From Candidatus Saccharicenans sp. (GTDB taxonomy: Bacteria > Acidobacteriota > Aminicenantia > Aminicenantales > Saccharicenantaceae): DNA of 64,000 nt. The stretch spans positions 36,853 through 100,852 of the forward strand of contig JASEFX010000004.1 in assembly GCA_030018265.1 (NCBI GenBank), given 5' to 3'. Made by a program: the position numbers and the translations under genes. Positions 1 through 8,734 of this stretch are shown in pieces. Each line of letters starts with the position of its first letter. Position 1 is the first letter of the stretch. The notes below the pieces were generated by a model. That model saw nothing but the letters and a program-made list of their open reading frames with translations, made no database searches and was not told where the DNA came from.

Positions 1-1
1 T

Positions 2-511
2 TTAATGGAGCTCGCAACCTTTAGCATACAAGATTATTTGTATGGGATTGAAGTCGGAATCGATTCAAATGCCAGGAAGAACAGAAGTGGAAATGTTGCC
101 GAAGAAATTGTTAAAAAGATAATTGAAAATAATTGTAAAGATTTAAAGGAAAAAATGACATTTATTTCGCAAAGAAAGTTCAAAGATCTTGCTGGAGTGG
201 CTCAGAAAATTCCTAAAAACTTAGAAAACAGGCGGTTTGATTTTGTTGTGTTAAAATCAGACAAATCAATTAACATAGAAGTTAATTTTTATAATGAAGG
301 TGGATCGAAGCCTCAGGAAATCGTTGACTCCTATATAAATAGAAATAATGAGCTGAAAAGAGCAGGATGGGAATTTATCTGGATAACTGATGGGCCTGGC
401 TGGAACAAAGGTAAAAATCAACTCGAAATAGCTTTCGACCTAATAGATTATGTCTTGAACTTGAAAATGGCCAAAATCGGTTTATTAAAAAAAATTCTGG
501 AGGAAATTTAA
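2..511 (+). CDS. DpnII/MboI-like type II restriction endonuclease, N-terminus outside window
   Basis: Cleaves unmodified DNA; DpnII/MboI-family enzymes recognise GATC, but specificity here is inferred from family only. Counting from the Met at position 5, RRFDFVV (residues 76-82) followed by INIEVNFY with GGSK (about 89-102) gives a D79...E92-x-N94 arrangement, a variant PD-(D/E)xK core typical of the DpnII family, and GWEFIWITDGPGW follows. The frame stays open (Leu codon at 2-4) to the window edge. Family members are near 290 residues, so these 168 are most likely the C-terminal part and the Met at 5 is internal. It lies 6 nt before the methyltransferase, in the same operon. Both genes are visibly AT-rich compared with everything to the right, which suggests acquisition by transfer. 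Confidence 0.8.
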   Translation, partial: LMELATFSIQDYLYGIEVGIDSNARKNRSGNVAEEIVKKIIENNCKDLKEKMTFISQRKFKDLAGVAQKIPKNLENRRFDFVVLKSDKSINIEVNFYNEGGSKPQEIVDSYINRNNELKRAGWEFIWITDGPGWNKGKNQLEIAFDLIDYVLNLKMAKIGLLKKILEEI

Positions 512-517
512 TTTAAG

Positions 518-2086
518 ATGAAAGAAATACGTGAACTTTCAGAAGAAGAATTAATGAGAGCCATCCTTAAAGACAAAGAAATGGGTCTGCCTGATAATGA
601 AATTGGAAAAAAATATGGAGTTTCCTATAAATATATCGAAAAAATCATAACCCGTCTGAAGGGTGTTAATGTAAGTAGCGTAAATAAGAGAAAAAAAATC
701 AAATTCTTAGAACCACCTAATTTTAATCTTGAAGAAACATCCGTATGGAGCTTCAAGCAGAGAGGAAATTGGGCTACACATAGCGGAGAATACAGAGGAA
801 ATTTTTCTCCTTATATCCCAAGAAATATAATTTTACGATATTCCAGACCGGGAGAAATGGTTCTGGATATGTTTTGCGGCGGGGGAACTACTGCCATAGA
901 GTGCAAGCTATTGGGAAGACGCTGTATAGCTTCTGATATAAATGAAAAGGCGATAGAATTGGCGAGAGAAAACCTGGCTTTTAATTTTAAGCCGTTACAG
1001 TTTCCTGATTCTCCTTTTAGAGAGATTTTTGAACCAGAATTGTATGTTAAAGATGCAAGAGATCTGTCCTGGATTGAGGATGAATCAATTGATTTAATAT
1101 GCACTCATCCGCCTTATGCGAATATCATTCAATACACAGACAACGCAGAGGAGGACCTTTCTTTTCTTGATATAGAAGAATTTTTGCGTGAGATGCAAAA
1201 AGTAGCTAAGGAAAGTTTTCGAGTGTTGAAACCAGGTAGGCAATGCGCTTTATTGATAGGAGATACGAGAAGAAGAAAGCATGTGATCCCGCTTGGTTTT
1301 TTATTAATAGATGTTTATCTTAAAGCGGGGTTCAAATTAAGAGAATTGATAATAAAAAGGCAGCATAATTGTAAAACGACAGGTTTCTGGTATGACAAAA
1401 GTATAAGAAATAATTTTTTACTCCTTGCCCATGAATATCTCCCTGTGTTTGAAAAACCAATTAAAGAGAAGCGAATTGGTCAGGTTTCTAATAAAAAGAG
1501 TTCTCTAAATTTTTTTAGAGCTAAAATAACGGAGAAAGATATAAAACAGCCTCTGGAAACTACGACTGTATGGATTTTCCCTGAAAATAAAAGAAATACA
1601 TTGTTGTCATACAATCTTATTAAGAGGTACGCGTCAGAAGATAGTTACATAAAAATTTTGATAGATAAAAAACTAACATTTAAAAAAGCAAACCTGGAAA
1701 GATTAAAAAGAGCCCCCTATCAACTCATCTGGATTGATTCCAAAGCTTGTGAGGAGGAGATTGGATTTGATGAAAATGAATATCTGGATTTAATGTTGAA
1801 AATAGTGAAAGAAGCTATGGATATTCTTCGAGATAAAGGTTATCTTGCCATAGGCACAAAAGATGTAAGAGAGAATGGCATTATCGTTCCTTTTGCTAAA
1901 TTAATAACTGAAAAATTATCAGAAATTAAAACGCTATGGCTTAAAGAAATAGTTATAATTACCTCAAATGATGAAAAGCAATTAGATAAGGCTGGGTATG
2001 ACAGGTTTAATATGTCTAATATAAATCCATTCTTGAAAATTGTTCACAGTTACTTATTGATATATGAAAAAGTAAAGAATTTATAA
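518..2086 (+). CDS. Site-specific DNA methyltransferase with N-terminal HTH and degenerate second lobe
   Basis: Presumed protective partner of the upstream endonuclease, using S-adenosylmethionine to methylate an amino group of adenine or cytosine. Residues 8-48 resemble a helix-turn-helix (NEIGKKYGVSYKYIEKII). Motif I is DMFCGGGTT (117-125) with an acidic DIN at 140-142. Motif IV is HPPY (197-200). The order I then IV rules out the classic beta layout. Residues 347-520 echo residues 71-313: TTTVWIFPENKRN mirrors ETSVWSFKQRGNW, LIWIDSK mirrors LICTHPPY, and LKIVHSYLLIYEK mirrors FLLLAHEYLPVFEK. The second copy has no motif I and no PPY, so it is probably non-catalytic, perhaps for target recognition. 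A ggagg precedes the ATG at a long spacing. DpnII-type nucleases usually pair with Dam-like alpha-class enzymes, so this pairing is unusual. Confidence 0.82.
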   Translation: MKEIRELSEEELMRAILKDKEMGLPDNEIGKKYGVSYKYIEKIITRLKGVNVSSVNKRKKIKFLEPPNFNLEETSVWSFKQRGNWATHSGEYRGNFSPYIPRNIILRYSRPGEMVLDMFCGGGTTAIECKLLGRRCIASDINEKAIELARENLAFNFKPLQFPDSPFREIFEPELYVKDARDLSWIEDESIDLICTHPPYANIIQYTDNAEEDLSFLDIEEFLREMQKVAKESFRVLKPGRQCALLIGDTRRRKHVIPLGFLLIDVYLKAGFKLRELIIKRQHNCKTTGFWYDKSIRNNFLLLAHEYLPVFEKPIKEKRIGQVSNKKSSLNFFRAKITEKDIKQPLETTTVWIFPENKRNTLLSYNLIKRYASEDSYIKILIDKKLTFKKANLERLKRAPYQLIWIDSKACEEEIGFDENEYLDLMLKIVKEAMDILRDKGYLAIGTKDVRENGIIVPFAKLITEKLSEIKTLWLKEIVIITSNDEKQLDKAGYDRFNMSNINPFLKIVHSYLLIYEKVKNL

Positions 2087-2094
2087 AATCTTTT

Positions 2095-3630
2095 TTACGT
2101 GCTTATTTTTAAAAGCAGGCGGGAGGTCAGTTCTCCGGTTCTCAAGGAAGTGGGAAAACCGCCCATAAAAAGTTCGCTGACGGCATAAATCCCGACCATG
2201 AATAAATTCATCACCGGGGTTTCTATCAGCACTTTTCGGCCAGAAGCTCGAGTATGTTCGGAGCTCCAGCTCCAGCCGGCTATTGAGCCGCGGTATCTAT
2301 GTCCCCAGTCCTGATAGGTCAGCGGGGTGGCCACATCCATCAGTTCCACTGCCTGGCTCAGTCCGGGTATGATCCGCTCTGCTATTCTGACAAGTTTTAG
2401 AGCCAGGTGTTTCTTGCAGGCTATGTAATCAGTTGTTCTTTTCTTCTCGCCTGTTCTGAACTTAGCAAATCGTTCGTAATTCATTCCCAGCCTGAGAATC
2501 AAGCTAACTTTTCCCCCGGGGGCATGAGAAGGTTCATTGTCTGTCCAGCGACAGATTTCCATTTCACCGCTGGCGAGTTCAGGAAACTCGTCGAGATTTT
2601 CTGCCGGCTCAAGTGCGAATGGAGAAAAGAAAAGATGAGTGGCTTTCATCCGACTGAAGTCGCAACCCTGAGGGTCAATCCCGAGATAAACGCAGAGCTC
2701 GGAACCGGTGTAGGGGATTTCCTCGATCATTCTGAAAAAGCCGGCCTCGAGGGCAGATTCTTCCACCAGCTGGAGAAACGTTGTTTTATAATCAGCATTG
2801 GAGACGACAGCCTCTGAATTGACTATAGTTCCGTCTTCCAGCAGAATTCCTGTAGCCTTTCGCTTTTCAACCAGTATTCTTTTAACCCCGGTGCCGGGGC
2901 GATATTCTCCGCCTTCTTTTTTGAATAATTCCAGCAGTGCGTCACAAATTCCATGTATTCCCGGTTCCGGATACCAGATTCCCACTTTTGACATTATGTT
3001 CCACATGGTGGTTAGAGTGAGGAAAGACATTACCGGCTCGCCCGAACCCATGGAGCCGAGGAAATTGATCAGCTTCCTGTCCTTAAAATATTTGCGCAGA
3101 AGGTCCCGGGCAGGAATTTTTGATAGGTTAAGAAGCTCTGCGGTCCTGGTTTTTGTTTTTCCTGTGTCGGATAGATTTTCCCGGGATTTTTCCATTCTTT
3201 CCGGCAGATAATCCGGGCACCACAGATAGGCTTCATGAACCAGCTCCATCACCCGCTCGAGTTCCAGAAAGAATTCTCTCAGACCTGATTTTTCTCCCGG
3301 AAAAATCCTCTCAAGTTCCTCTTTTAATACATCCGGCGGAGATGAAAAAACCAGGTCCATTCCCGGAACTACCAGCTGAAAACTATTTCTTTTGAATTTT
3401 AGTCCTTCTCTGACTCCAAGATGGTTGAGTAAACCACTTACGTATTGCGGATAGCTGAAAGAAAGAGGCCCCATCGGAAACCGATAACCGTCCCGCTGGA
3501 AGATGTAGCTGGTTCCCCCGGGGTGCCGGTCTTTTTCCAGAATGAGAACCCTTGCTCCATGCTTTGCCAGAAGTGCGCCACAGGCCAGTCCTCCCGGTCC
3601 GGCTCCGACGATGATGACGTCATATCGCAT
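2095..3630 (-). CDS. Phytoene desaturase/carotenoid isomerase-like FAD oxidoreductase
   Basis: A CrtI/COG1233-type flavoprotein of 511 residues. The N-terminus carries the FAD-binding Rossmann motif VGAGPGGLACG followed by LEKDRHPGG. The C-terminus has a second FAD-contacting segment ending FMGGFPTSLRTGEL. Family members desaturate or isomerise carotenoids and retinoids, or saturate prenyl chains. No crtB, crtE or other isoprenoid gene lies beside it, so the substrate is unknown. It converges on the restriction-modification operon with only 8 nt between stop codons, so the boundary of the AT-rich island is sharp here. The start follows a poor ribosome-binding site, but the Rossmann motif begins at residue 5, which fixes the N-terminus well. 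Confidence 0.75.
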   Translation of the reverse strand: MRYDVIIVGAGPGGLACGALLAKHGARVLILEKDRHPGGTSYIFQRDGYRFPMGPLSFSYPQYVSGLLNHLGVREGLKFKRNSFQLVVPGMDLVFSSPPDVLKEELERIFPGEKSGLREFFLELERVMELVHEAYLWCPDYLPERMEKSRENLSDTGKTKTRTAELLNLSKIPARDLLRKYFKDRKLINFLGSMGSGEPVMSFLTLTTMWNIMSKVGIWYPEPGIHGICDALLELFKKEGGEYRPGTGVKRILVEKRKATGILLEDGTIVNSEAVVSNADYKTTFLQLVEESALEAGFFRMIEEIPYTGSELCVYLGIDPQGCDFSRMKATHLFFSPFALEPAENLDEFPELASGEMEICRWTDNEPSHAPGGKVSLILRLGMNYERFAKFRTGEKKRTTDYIACKKHLALKLVRIAERIIPGLSQAVELMDVATPLTYQDWGHRYRGSIAGWSWSSEHTRASGRKVLIETPVMNLFMVGIYAVSELFMGGFPTSLRTGELTSRLLLKIST

Positions 3631-3715
3631 TTAAGTCATCCCAGTTAGGGCAGAAGAAAGGTTGGACAGGCTAAACTTTCCGTATTCCTGTTTTGAATCA
3701 TCTTAAATTACCATA

Positions 3716-6700
3716 CTATTTAATTTCCCTGATGTAGATGTTTTTGAAATAAAGGGGGGTGTTGTGTGCCTGAAGTTCAATCGGTCCGCAGCGATAGATG
3801 GTTTTATCCCGCTCCCAGTAGTTTTCCATGACCACATCGTCCACCACCAGTTCTCCGTTCAGGTAAACCGTCACCCGCTCGCCCACCATTTTTATGTAGA
3901 AAGTATTCCACAGGCCCACCGGATTATCCGCTCGCTTCAACGGTTTGTTCGGGTTTTTCTGGTTGTTGTAGAGTCCGCCCGAACCCTCCGGCCACTGCGC
4001 CGGGTCCCAGATCTGAACCTGAGGAGAACCTCGCAGGTAGATGCCGCTGTCGCCCCCAGGCTCGATCTTCCAGTCGACCCATAGTTCAAAATCGCAGTAA
4101 TCTTTCTCCGTGCAAAGATTATGACCCTGTCCGTCAAAGACCAGCACTCCATCCACCACCTTCCAGTGCCGGCGCATCTTTTCATCTGCTTTTAGCTGTG
4201 CCGCCTTGAGCTCTTCCGGACTCATTTTTGCTCGCTGCACCGGGTCTCCAACGAGTCCCTTCCAGCCAAAAAGGTCTTTTCGGTTGAAAAGCGGCTGATA
4301 TCCCTCCTCCTGGAGAAGGCGGTCAAGGTACATTTCGGTTTCTTCAATCTCGAGTTCATCCTGAACGAAAGACAGAGCTTTCTTCAGGAGCATCACCGTT
4401 TCGAAACCGCTCAGCCCTTCCTCGCCAGCCAGCGGTCTGGACATCCGGCAGGCCAGCAGAGCTGCTCGCGGGCGAAAGTTTTCCTCTTCCAGAAAGCTTA
4501 CAACTTCTTTCAGAGCTCTGACCTCACGAACGCTGGCCCAGGCCTGGAGCAGGAAATTTTTCTCGTCAGGGTAGACGGCCAGAGGTTTTATTTCATCCAG
4601 TATTTTTAGTTTAGCTTCTTTTCTCGCAGCCGGGTCTTTTATGAGTCGGGCTATGGCCTGAAAAGCCAGATAACGGTGGCTGCGGTTCTGGCTGGTTTTT
4701 ATAAAATTGGCCAGATGGCTCGCGGCCTCAAAATCCGGCCAGTTACTGAGAGCGGCCAGCGCGGCTGCCTTAATCTCGGGGTTTTTATCACTGATGAATT
4801 CCACCACCCGACCGAGACTCTCCGGACCCGCAGCCAGAGGGAGCAGCTTTATCAGCTCGGCTCGCTGTCTCCCCAATCGGCGGTAGATTGAATCAAGCAG
4901 CACGCGCTCTCGCTGAGCGAGGTCTTCTATTTGATTTAAGGCGCGGCCGATGGCTTTCTGATAACCGGCGGAAATAGAGGGGTCTTCTGATGAAAGGTAA
5001 GTTTCAAGCAGCCAGTTCAGGTCCGCGGGCGAGACCACCTGAGCCAGCGCCTCAACACCTGCTTTCTTTAAGGCTGGATCCGGCTGGTTCGCTGCTTCCA
5101 GAACGAATTTTTTCCAGGCTGGCTGAATGATATCCTGAAGGTTCTCAAGGACAACAATCTTTGCCCCGTCGCTCAACCGGGGAAAAAATAGGAGAAGCTG
5201 TTCGGTGTAACGGTCGGCCGGAAGCGTCCGCATAAGATTGATTATCAGCCGGGCTTCTTCTCCGGAATTATCAATCATTGGAAGAAGAAGGCCGACCGCT
5301 TCTTCTTTTTTCGCTCTAAAATAAGCTTTAATCGCAGCCAGCCTGACCTGAAGAGAGTCGTCCGTAAGAAAGCGCTCCAGCGTTTCAGACTTTATAAGCT
5401 GCGATTCGTCGAGAAACTCAATCACCGCCGCTCTGCTTTCAGGTGATAATTCCTCGAGTTTCTCCACCAGCGCCTGAGTCAGGCCGGAAAATCTGTATTT
5501 TCCGGCGAGAGACAGAGCCTGAGCCCTGTAAGCCGGCTGCTCGCTCGATATGGCTTTCAGGATTTGAGGAAAAGCTTTTTCCGCTGAGGTTTCAGCCAGA
5601 AGCTCAAGCGCCTGGCAGCGGAGAGTCTCTTCACCCGGAGCACTGAGAATTTCGACCGCTTTTTCGGCTACAGACGCAGCTTTCTCTTTATGTCCATTTT
5701 CTGCCAGCCTGCGGGCGAATTTCAGGTAGAGAAAGATGGCTTCGAGGCGATCTTTCTGGCTGGAAAGTGCCGGTATCGAAGCCAGCAGCAACTCAGAAGA
5801 AGGGTCGCCGATTTCCGCCAGAGCCAGCCGGCCTGATTGTCTGATCCGATCACGTGAGGACACGGCCAGCCGATGCAGCTCGCTGACTGCCCGCCGGCTT
5901 CGCAGATGGCCGAGAGCCTGGATTAACCGGGCGGCTGCTTCTTCAGAAATAGATTCAATCTTTTTAAGATTGGCCAGAAGCGTTTCCTCAAGCTCGGGAT
6001 CTTTAACCCTCAACATGGCTTTAAGAGCCGGTGTGGCCAGCGCCGGGTTCTCAAGATGGCCGGCCAGACTCTTAAGGTGTTTTTTCCCGACGACGTATTG
6101 AACTTCTTCCAGCAAAAATTTTTTTACTTCGTCATCTATCTCTATTAAAGTAAGAGCAAGCAGGTCGTCTGCCAGCCTTTCGCGGAATGTCTCATCTCCG
6201 GCACGTCCAGCCTGAGTAACCAGTCCGTCAATCGCGTAACGGACCAGGCTGTCGTCTGCCTGACCGGGCGCGGTTAGCCGTCGGCCGAGTTCGTAAACCA
6301 CGGATGAGCCGGCACGAAGCATTTCAGAAAAGATTTTTTCCGCTTCCTGCTGGTTGACTGCCGGAAGCTGTCGCAGCCATTCGTCAACCTGATTCCTGAG
6401 GCTATCAGAAACAGCTGCGGGCTGAGGGCGAGAAACTGCAGGCGAGGGAGTGACCTGAGGTTGATAACAGGCCTGGAAGAAAGAGAGGGACACAAGCGCG
6501 GTCAGGGCAAGGGTGAGAAGGTGGGATAGGTTAAGCAGATTGACAGGTCGGGAGGGGGAACTTTTCTTCAATGCGGAAGTGTAAGTGGCCGGATGTAAAG
6601 TTTTCAGAAGATTGATTTTCTTCCGCCGCAGGAATTCCCCGACCCGGCATTTTCGCCGCAAGCTTGATTTCAAAAAGAAAATCGAGCCGGTTTTCTGAGT

Positions 6701-6886
6701 GCCTGATAAAGTCAGTTTATTTTTTTCCATTTTTTTGCTCTTGGCCTTTTTTCTTTCATGTCCTGAGAGAGCGCTGCCTGCCGCGCTGGAATGTCGGATT
6801 AGATTCGAAACCGAAAGGAAAAGGTTGTCGGTGACAGAGCTCCCTTTAATGAGATTCTTGCCTCCGGTCTTTCCTGTTCTTTTCAT
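3716..6886 (-). CDS. HEAT-repeat protein with C-terminal DUF1080 (3-keto-disaccharide hydrolase) domain
   Basis: A 1056-residue protein. A hydrophobic segment (LLTLALTALVSLSFF) ending QAC near residue 140 looks like a lipoprotein signal with a weak lipobox. About 650 residues of HEAT-like helical repeats follow. The last 200 residues form a DUF1080 domain (FNRKDLFGWKG, GGDSGIYLRG, GPIELQAHNTPLYFKNIYIREI). DUF1080 has a concanavalin-like beta-sandwich fold and includes 3-keto-glycoside hydrolases. The region before the signal is long and basic, which is odd. ATG 6886 has a nearby AGGA; an ATG 52 codons later, or a TTG giving LKKSSPSRP directly before the hydrophobic stretch, would make a more normal signal peptide. 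The gene follows the Gfo/Idh/MocA oxidoreductase by 38 nt in the same direction. That suggests paired oxidation and hydrolysis of glycosides outside the cytoplasm. Confidence 0.8.
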   Translation of the reverse strand: MKRTGKTGGKNLIKGSSVTDNLFLSVSNLIRHSSAAGSALSGHERKKAKSKKMEKNKLTLSGTQKTGSIFFLKSSLRRKCRVGEFLRRKKINLLKTLHPATYTSALKKSSPSRPVNLLNLSHLLTLALTALVSLSFFQACYQPQVTPSPAVSRPQPAAVSDSLRNQVDEWLRQLPAVNQQEAEKIFSEMLRAGSSVVYELGRRLTAPGQADDSLVRYAIDGLVTQAGRAGDETFRERLADDLLALTLIEIDDEVKKFLLEEVQYVVGKKHLKSLAGHLENPALATPALKAMLRVKDPELEETLLANLKKIESISEEAAARLIQALGHLRSRRAVSELHRLAVSSRDRIRQSGRLALAEIGDPSSELLLASIPALSSQKDRLEAIFLYLKFARRLAENGHKEKAASVAEKAVEILSAPGEETLRCQALELLAETSAEKAFPQILKAISSEQPAYRAQALSLAGKYRFSGLTQALVEKLEELSPESRAAVIEFLDESQLIKSETLERFLTDDSLQVRLAAIKAYFRAKKEEAVGLLLPMIDNSGEEARLIINLMRTLPADRYTEQLLLFFPRLSDGAKIVVLENLQDIIQPAWKKFVLEAANQPDPALKKAGVEALAQVVSPADLNWLLETYLSSEDPSISAGYQKAIGRALNQIEDLAQRERVLLDSIYRRLGRQRAELIKLLPLAAGPESLGRVVEFISDKNPEIKAAALAALSNWPDFEAASHLANFIKTSQNRSHRYLAFQAIARLIKDPAARKEAKLKILDEIKPLAVYPDEKNFLLQAWASVREVRALKEVVSFLEEENFRPRAALLACRMSRPLAGEEGLSGFETVMLLKKALSFVQDELEIEETEMYLDRLLQEEGYQPLFNRKDLFGWKGLVGDPVQRAKMSPEELKAAQLKADEKMRRHWKVVDGVLVFDGQGHNLCTEKDYCDFELWVDWKIEPGGDSGIYLRGSPQVQIWDPAQWPEGSGGLYNNQKNPNKPLKRADNPVGLWNTFYIKMVGERVTVYLNGELVVDDVVMENYWERDKTIYRCGPIELQAHNTPLYFKNIYIREIK

Positions 6887-6924
6887 TAATTTATCATCCT
6901 GTCCTTTAACTCTGCGGAGAGCTT

Positions 6925-8196
6925 TCAGACCGATTCCAGCAGCTCGTTCCAGGGACTGCGCATCGGTTCGTTGATCAGCAAATTGGCCTGCTCGTCTCCG
7001 ATGAAAACCTGGCGCTCGGGGTCAAATCGCAGGTTTCGTCCGAGTCTGACCGCGATTTTCGCCAGATTCACCAGGGTGCAGGAGCGATGGCCGTTTTCTT
7101 CGTTGAGGGCGAAACGCCGCCGTTCTCGCACGGCCTGATGGAAATCAGTCACTTGAGGCTCCGGGTCCGGCAGAGTTTTGAGTTTTTCCGTAAGGCCCGG
7201 AATCGTGCTCCTGAGGCCGGGATAGAGCCTGCCCTCCGGTCCCTCGATAAACGGCACGTCGTTTCTCTGGTTTTCTCCGTCGAGGATTATTTCGCAACCG
7301 TCAGCATAGCGCAGTACGATTTTTCTCCAGCGGCCGCAGGCATCCGGATGTTGCTGCGGAGCGTCGACTTCGATTTCCACCGGGCTGGTGTGATCCTTCT
7401 CCAGAATGTATTGAACGGGGTCAAGGTAGTGCATGCCCATATCGCCAAGGCCTCCGCCGTCATAGTCCCAGTAGCCGCGAAAGGTCACGTGCACCCGGTG
7501 CGGATGGTATGGTTTGTGTGGGGCCGGGCCGAGCCAGAAATCGTAATCGAGTTCAGTCGGAACAGGTTGCGGCGGCAGGTAGGTTTTTCCCTGCCAGTAA
7601 AATTTCCAGTCGAAACCGGTGGCCCCGCTGATCGTGACCTTCAGAGGCCAGCCGAGAAGACGGTTCTGGACGATTTTTTTGATCGGTTTTACCGGCGTGC
7701 CAGAGCCGTAAAAGGTACCTTCAAACCTGAACCAGGTGTTCACTCTGAAAATCCGGCCGTAACGCCGGACGGCTTCCACCACCTTCTGCCCTTCGCCGAT
7801 CGTCCGGGTCATCGGCTTTTCGCACCAGATGTCCTTGCCGGCCTTAGCCGCGGCGATGGCCATCAAAGCGTGCCAGTGTGGCGGGGTGACGATGTGAACG
7901 ATGTCGATATCCGGCCGGGCAAGAACCTCGCGGAAGTCGTGGTAACCCTTAACTCCGGGACCGGCCAGCTCGAGCGCTTCCTGCAGGTGGTTGCGGTCGA
8001 CGTCGCAGACGGCCAGAAGACGTCCTGGATAGCGGAAGTGAGCCCTGCCCATTCCTCCAACGCCGATGATGGCTTTAGTCAATTCGTCGCTCGGAGGAAG
8101 GTAACCCTGACCACCCAGCACACGGCGGGGAACTATCATCAATCCGCAGGCTGCGGCCAGCCCTGTTTTGAGAAAACTTCTTCTGGAAATCGTCAT
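6925..8196 (-). CDS. Tat-exported Gfo/Idh/MocA family oxidoreductase
   Basis: A 423-residue NAD(P)-dependent sugar dehydrogenase-like protein. The N-terminus SRRSFLKTGLAAACGLMIVP is a twin-arginine signal, so the enzyme is likely exported already folded with its cofactor. A Gfo/Idh Rossmann segment follows (AIIGVGGMGRAHFRYPGRLLAVCDVD), then DIVHIVTPPHWHALMAIAAAKAGKDIWCEKP, the conserved EKP motif that ends the nucleotide-binding domain. GGGLGDMGMHYLDP belongs to the catalytic domain. Related secreted enzymes oxidise the C3 hydroxyl of glycosides. It is transcribed just ahead of the DUF1080 gene, which fits a 3-keto pathway. The exact sugar cannot be told from sequence. Confidence 0.88.
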   Translation of the reverse strand: MTISRRSFLKTGLAAACGLMIVPRRVLGGQGYLPPSDELTKAIIGVGGMGRAHFRYPGRLLAVCDVDRNHLQEALELAGPGVKGYHDFREVLARPDIDIVHIVTPPHWHALMAIAAAKAGKDIWCEKPMTRTIGEGQKVVEAVRRYGRIFRVNTWFRFEGTFYGSGTPVKPIKKIVQNRLLGWPLKVTISGATGFDWKFYWQGKTYLPPQPVPTELDYDFWLGPAPHKPYHPHRVHVTFRGYWDYDGGGLGDMGMHYLDPVQYILEKDHTSPVEIEVDAPQQHPDACGRWRKIVLRYADGCEIILDGENQRNDVPFIEGPEGRLYPGLRSTIPGLTEKLKTLPDPEPQVTDFHQAVRERRRFALNEENGHRSCTLVNLAKIAVRLGRNLRFDPERQVFIGDEQANLLINEPMRSPWNELLESV

Positions 8197-8422
8197 CTTC
8201 TTCTTGAGAAATATCTTTTATCTTAATAATCGGAATTTATCAACCTGAAGGTAAATGAAAGTTTCTGTCTTTCAGGTTTTTCGATCCGGGAAAAGGTAGC
8301 GAGATGTCTCCGGGTTTTTTTCTGGTTTTAATTTTTCTTTCTTTATGGATAAGATTGCTCTCAGCGAAACAATGGCGTCAATCATGATGTGAAAATTAAG
8401 TTAATCAAAAAGGAGGAAGACG

Positions 8423-8650
8423 ATGGAAAATAAAGCCTGCACCAATTGCGGGTTTGTCGGCAGACCGAAAAAGTACACCAGGGGAAGCCTCGTCCGGGAA
8501 ATCATACTCTGGCTGCTGGCCGTCGTTCCGGGTATCTTCTATTCTGTCTGGCGGATTTCAACGCGTTATGAGGGATGTCCGGAATGCGGCGCTCCTCTTA
8601 TGATTCCCGAAAATTCTCCGATCGCCCGAAAAATTCTCGGCGGCGATTGA
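8423..8650 (+). CDS. Small membrane protein with a split zinc ribbon
   Basis: A 75-residue protein, unrecognised by name. CTNC (residues 6-9) and CPEC (about 53-56) could form a four-cysteine zinc ribbon. Between them lies one hydrophobic helix (IILWLLAVVPGIFYSVW), so the two knuckles would be joined by, or folded beside, a membrane segment. A strong aaggagg ribosome-binding site sits 7-8 nt before the ATG, which supports a real gene. It lies alone between a divergent oxidoreductase and a co-directional GH28 gene 84 nt downstream. The function is unknown. Confidence 0.7.
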   Translation: MENKACTNCGFVGRPKKYTRGSLVREIILWLLAVVPGIFYSVWRISTRYEGCPECGAPLMIPENSPIARKILGGD

Positions 8651-8676
8651 AGGCTTTTTCTGACAGTCTTTTTGCC

Positions 8677-8706
8677 TTGACTCGCCTGACGCCGATTGAT
8701 TAAGCT
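8677..8706 (+). promoter_or_regulatory. Possible sigma-70 promoter for the GH28 gene
   Basis: TTGACT at 8677-8682 is a near-consensus -35 box. The matching -10 (taagct at 8701-8706, 18-nt spacer) is poor, so this is only a candidate. It lies about 30 nt before the GH28 start. Confidence 0.3.
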
Positions 8707-8734
8707 CTAAGCAGAAAACAAAGGAGAGTTACCG

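Noticed and set aside
7087..8226. 379-codon open frame on the plus strand
   Set aside because: Lies opposite the Gfo/Idh/MocA gene and has no domain; it is a shadow of a GC-rich coding region.
8242..8278. Inverted repeat AACCTGAA/TTCAGGTT with following T-run
   Set aside because: Sits between divergent gene starts, where no transcript should end; loop is 21 nt. Probably chance or an operator.
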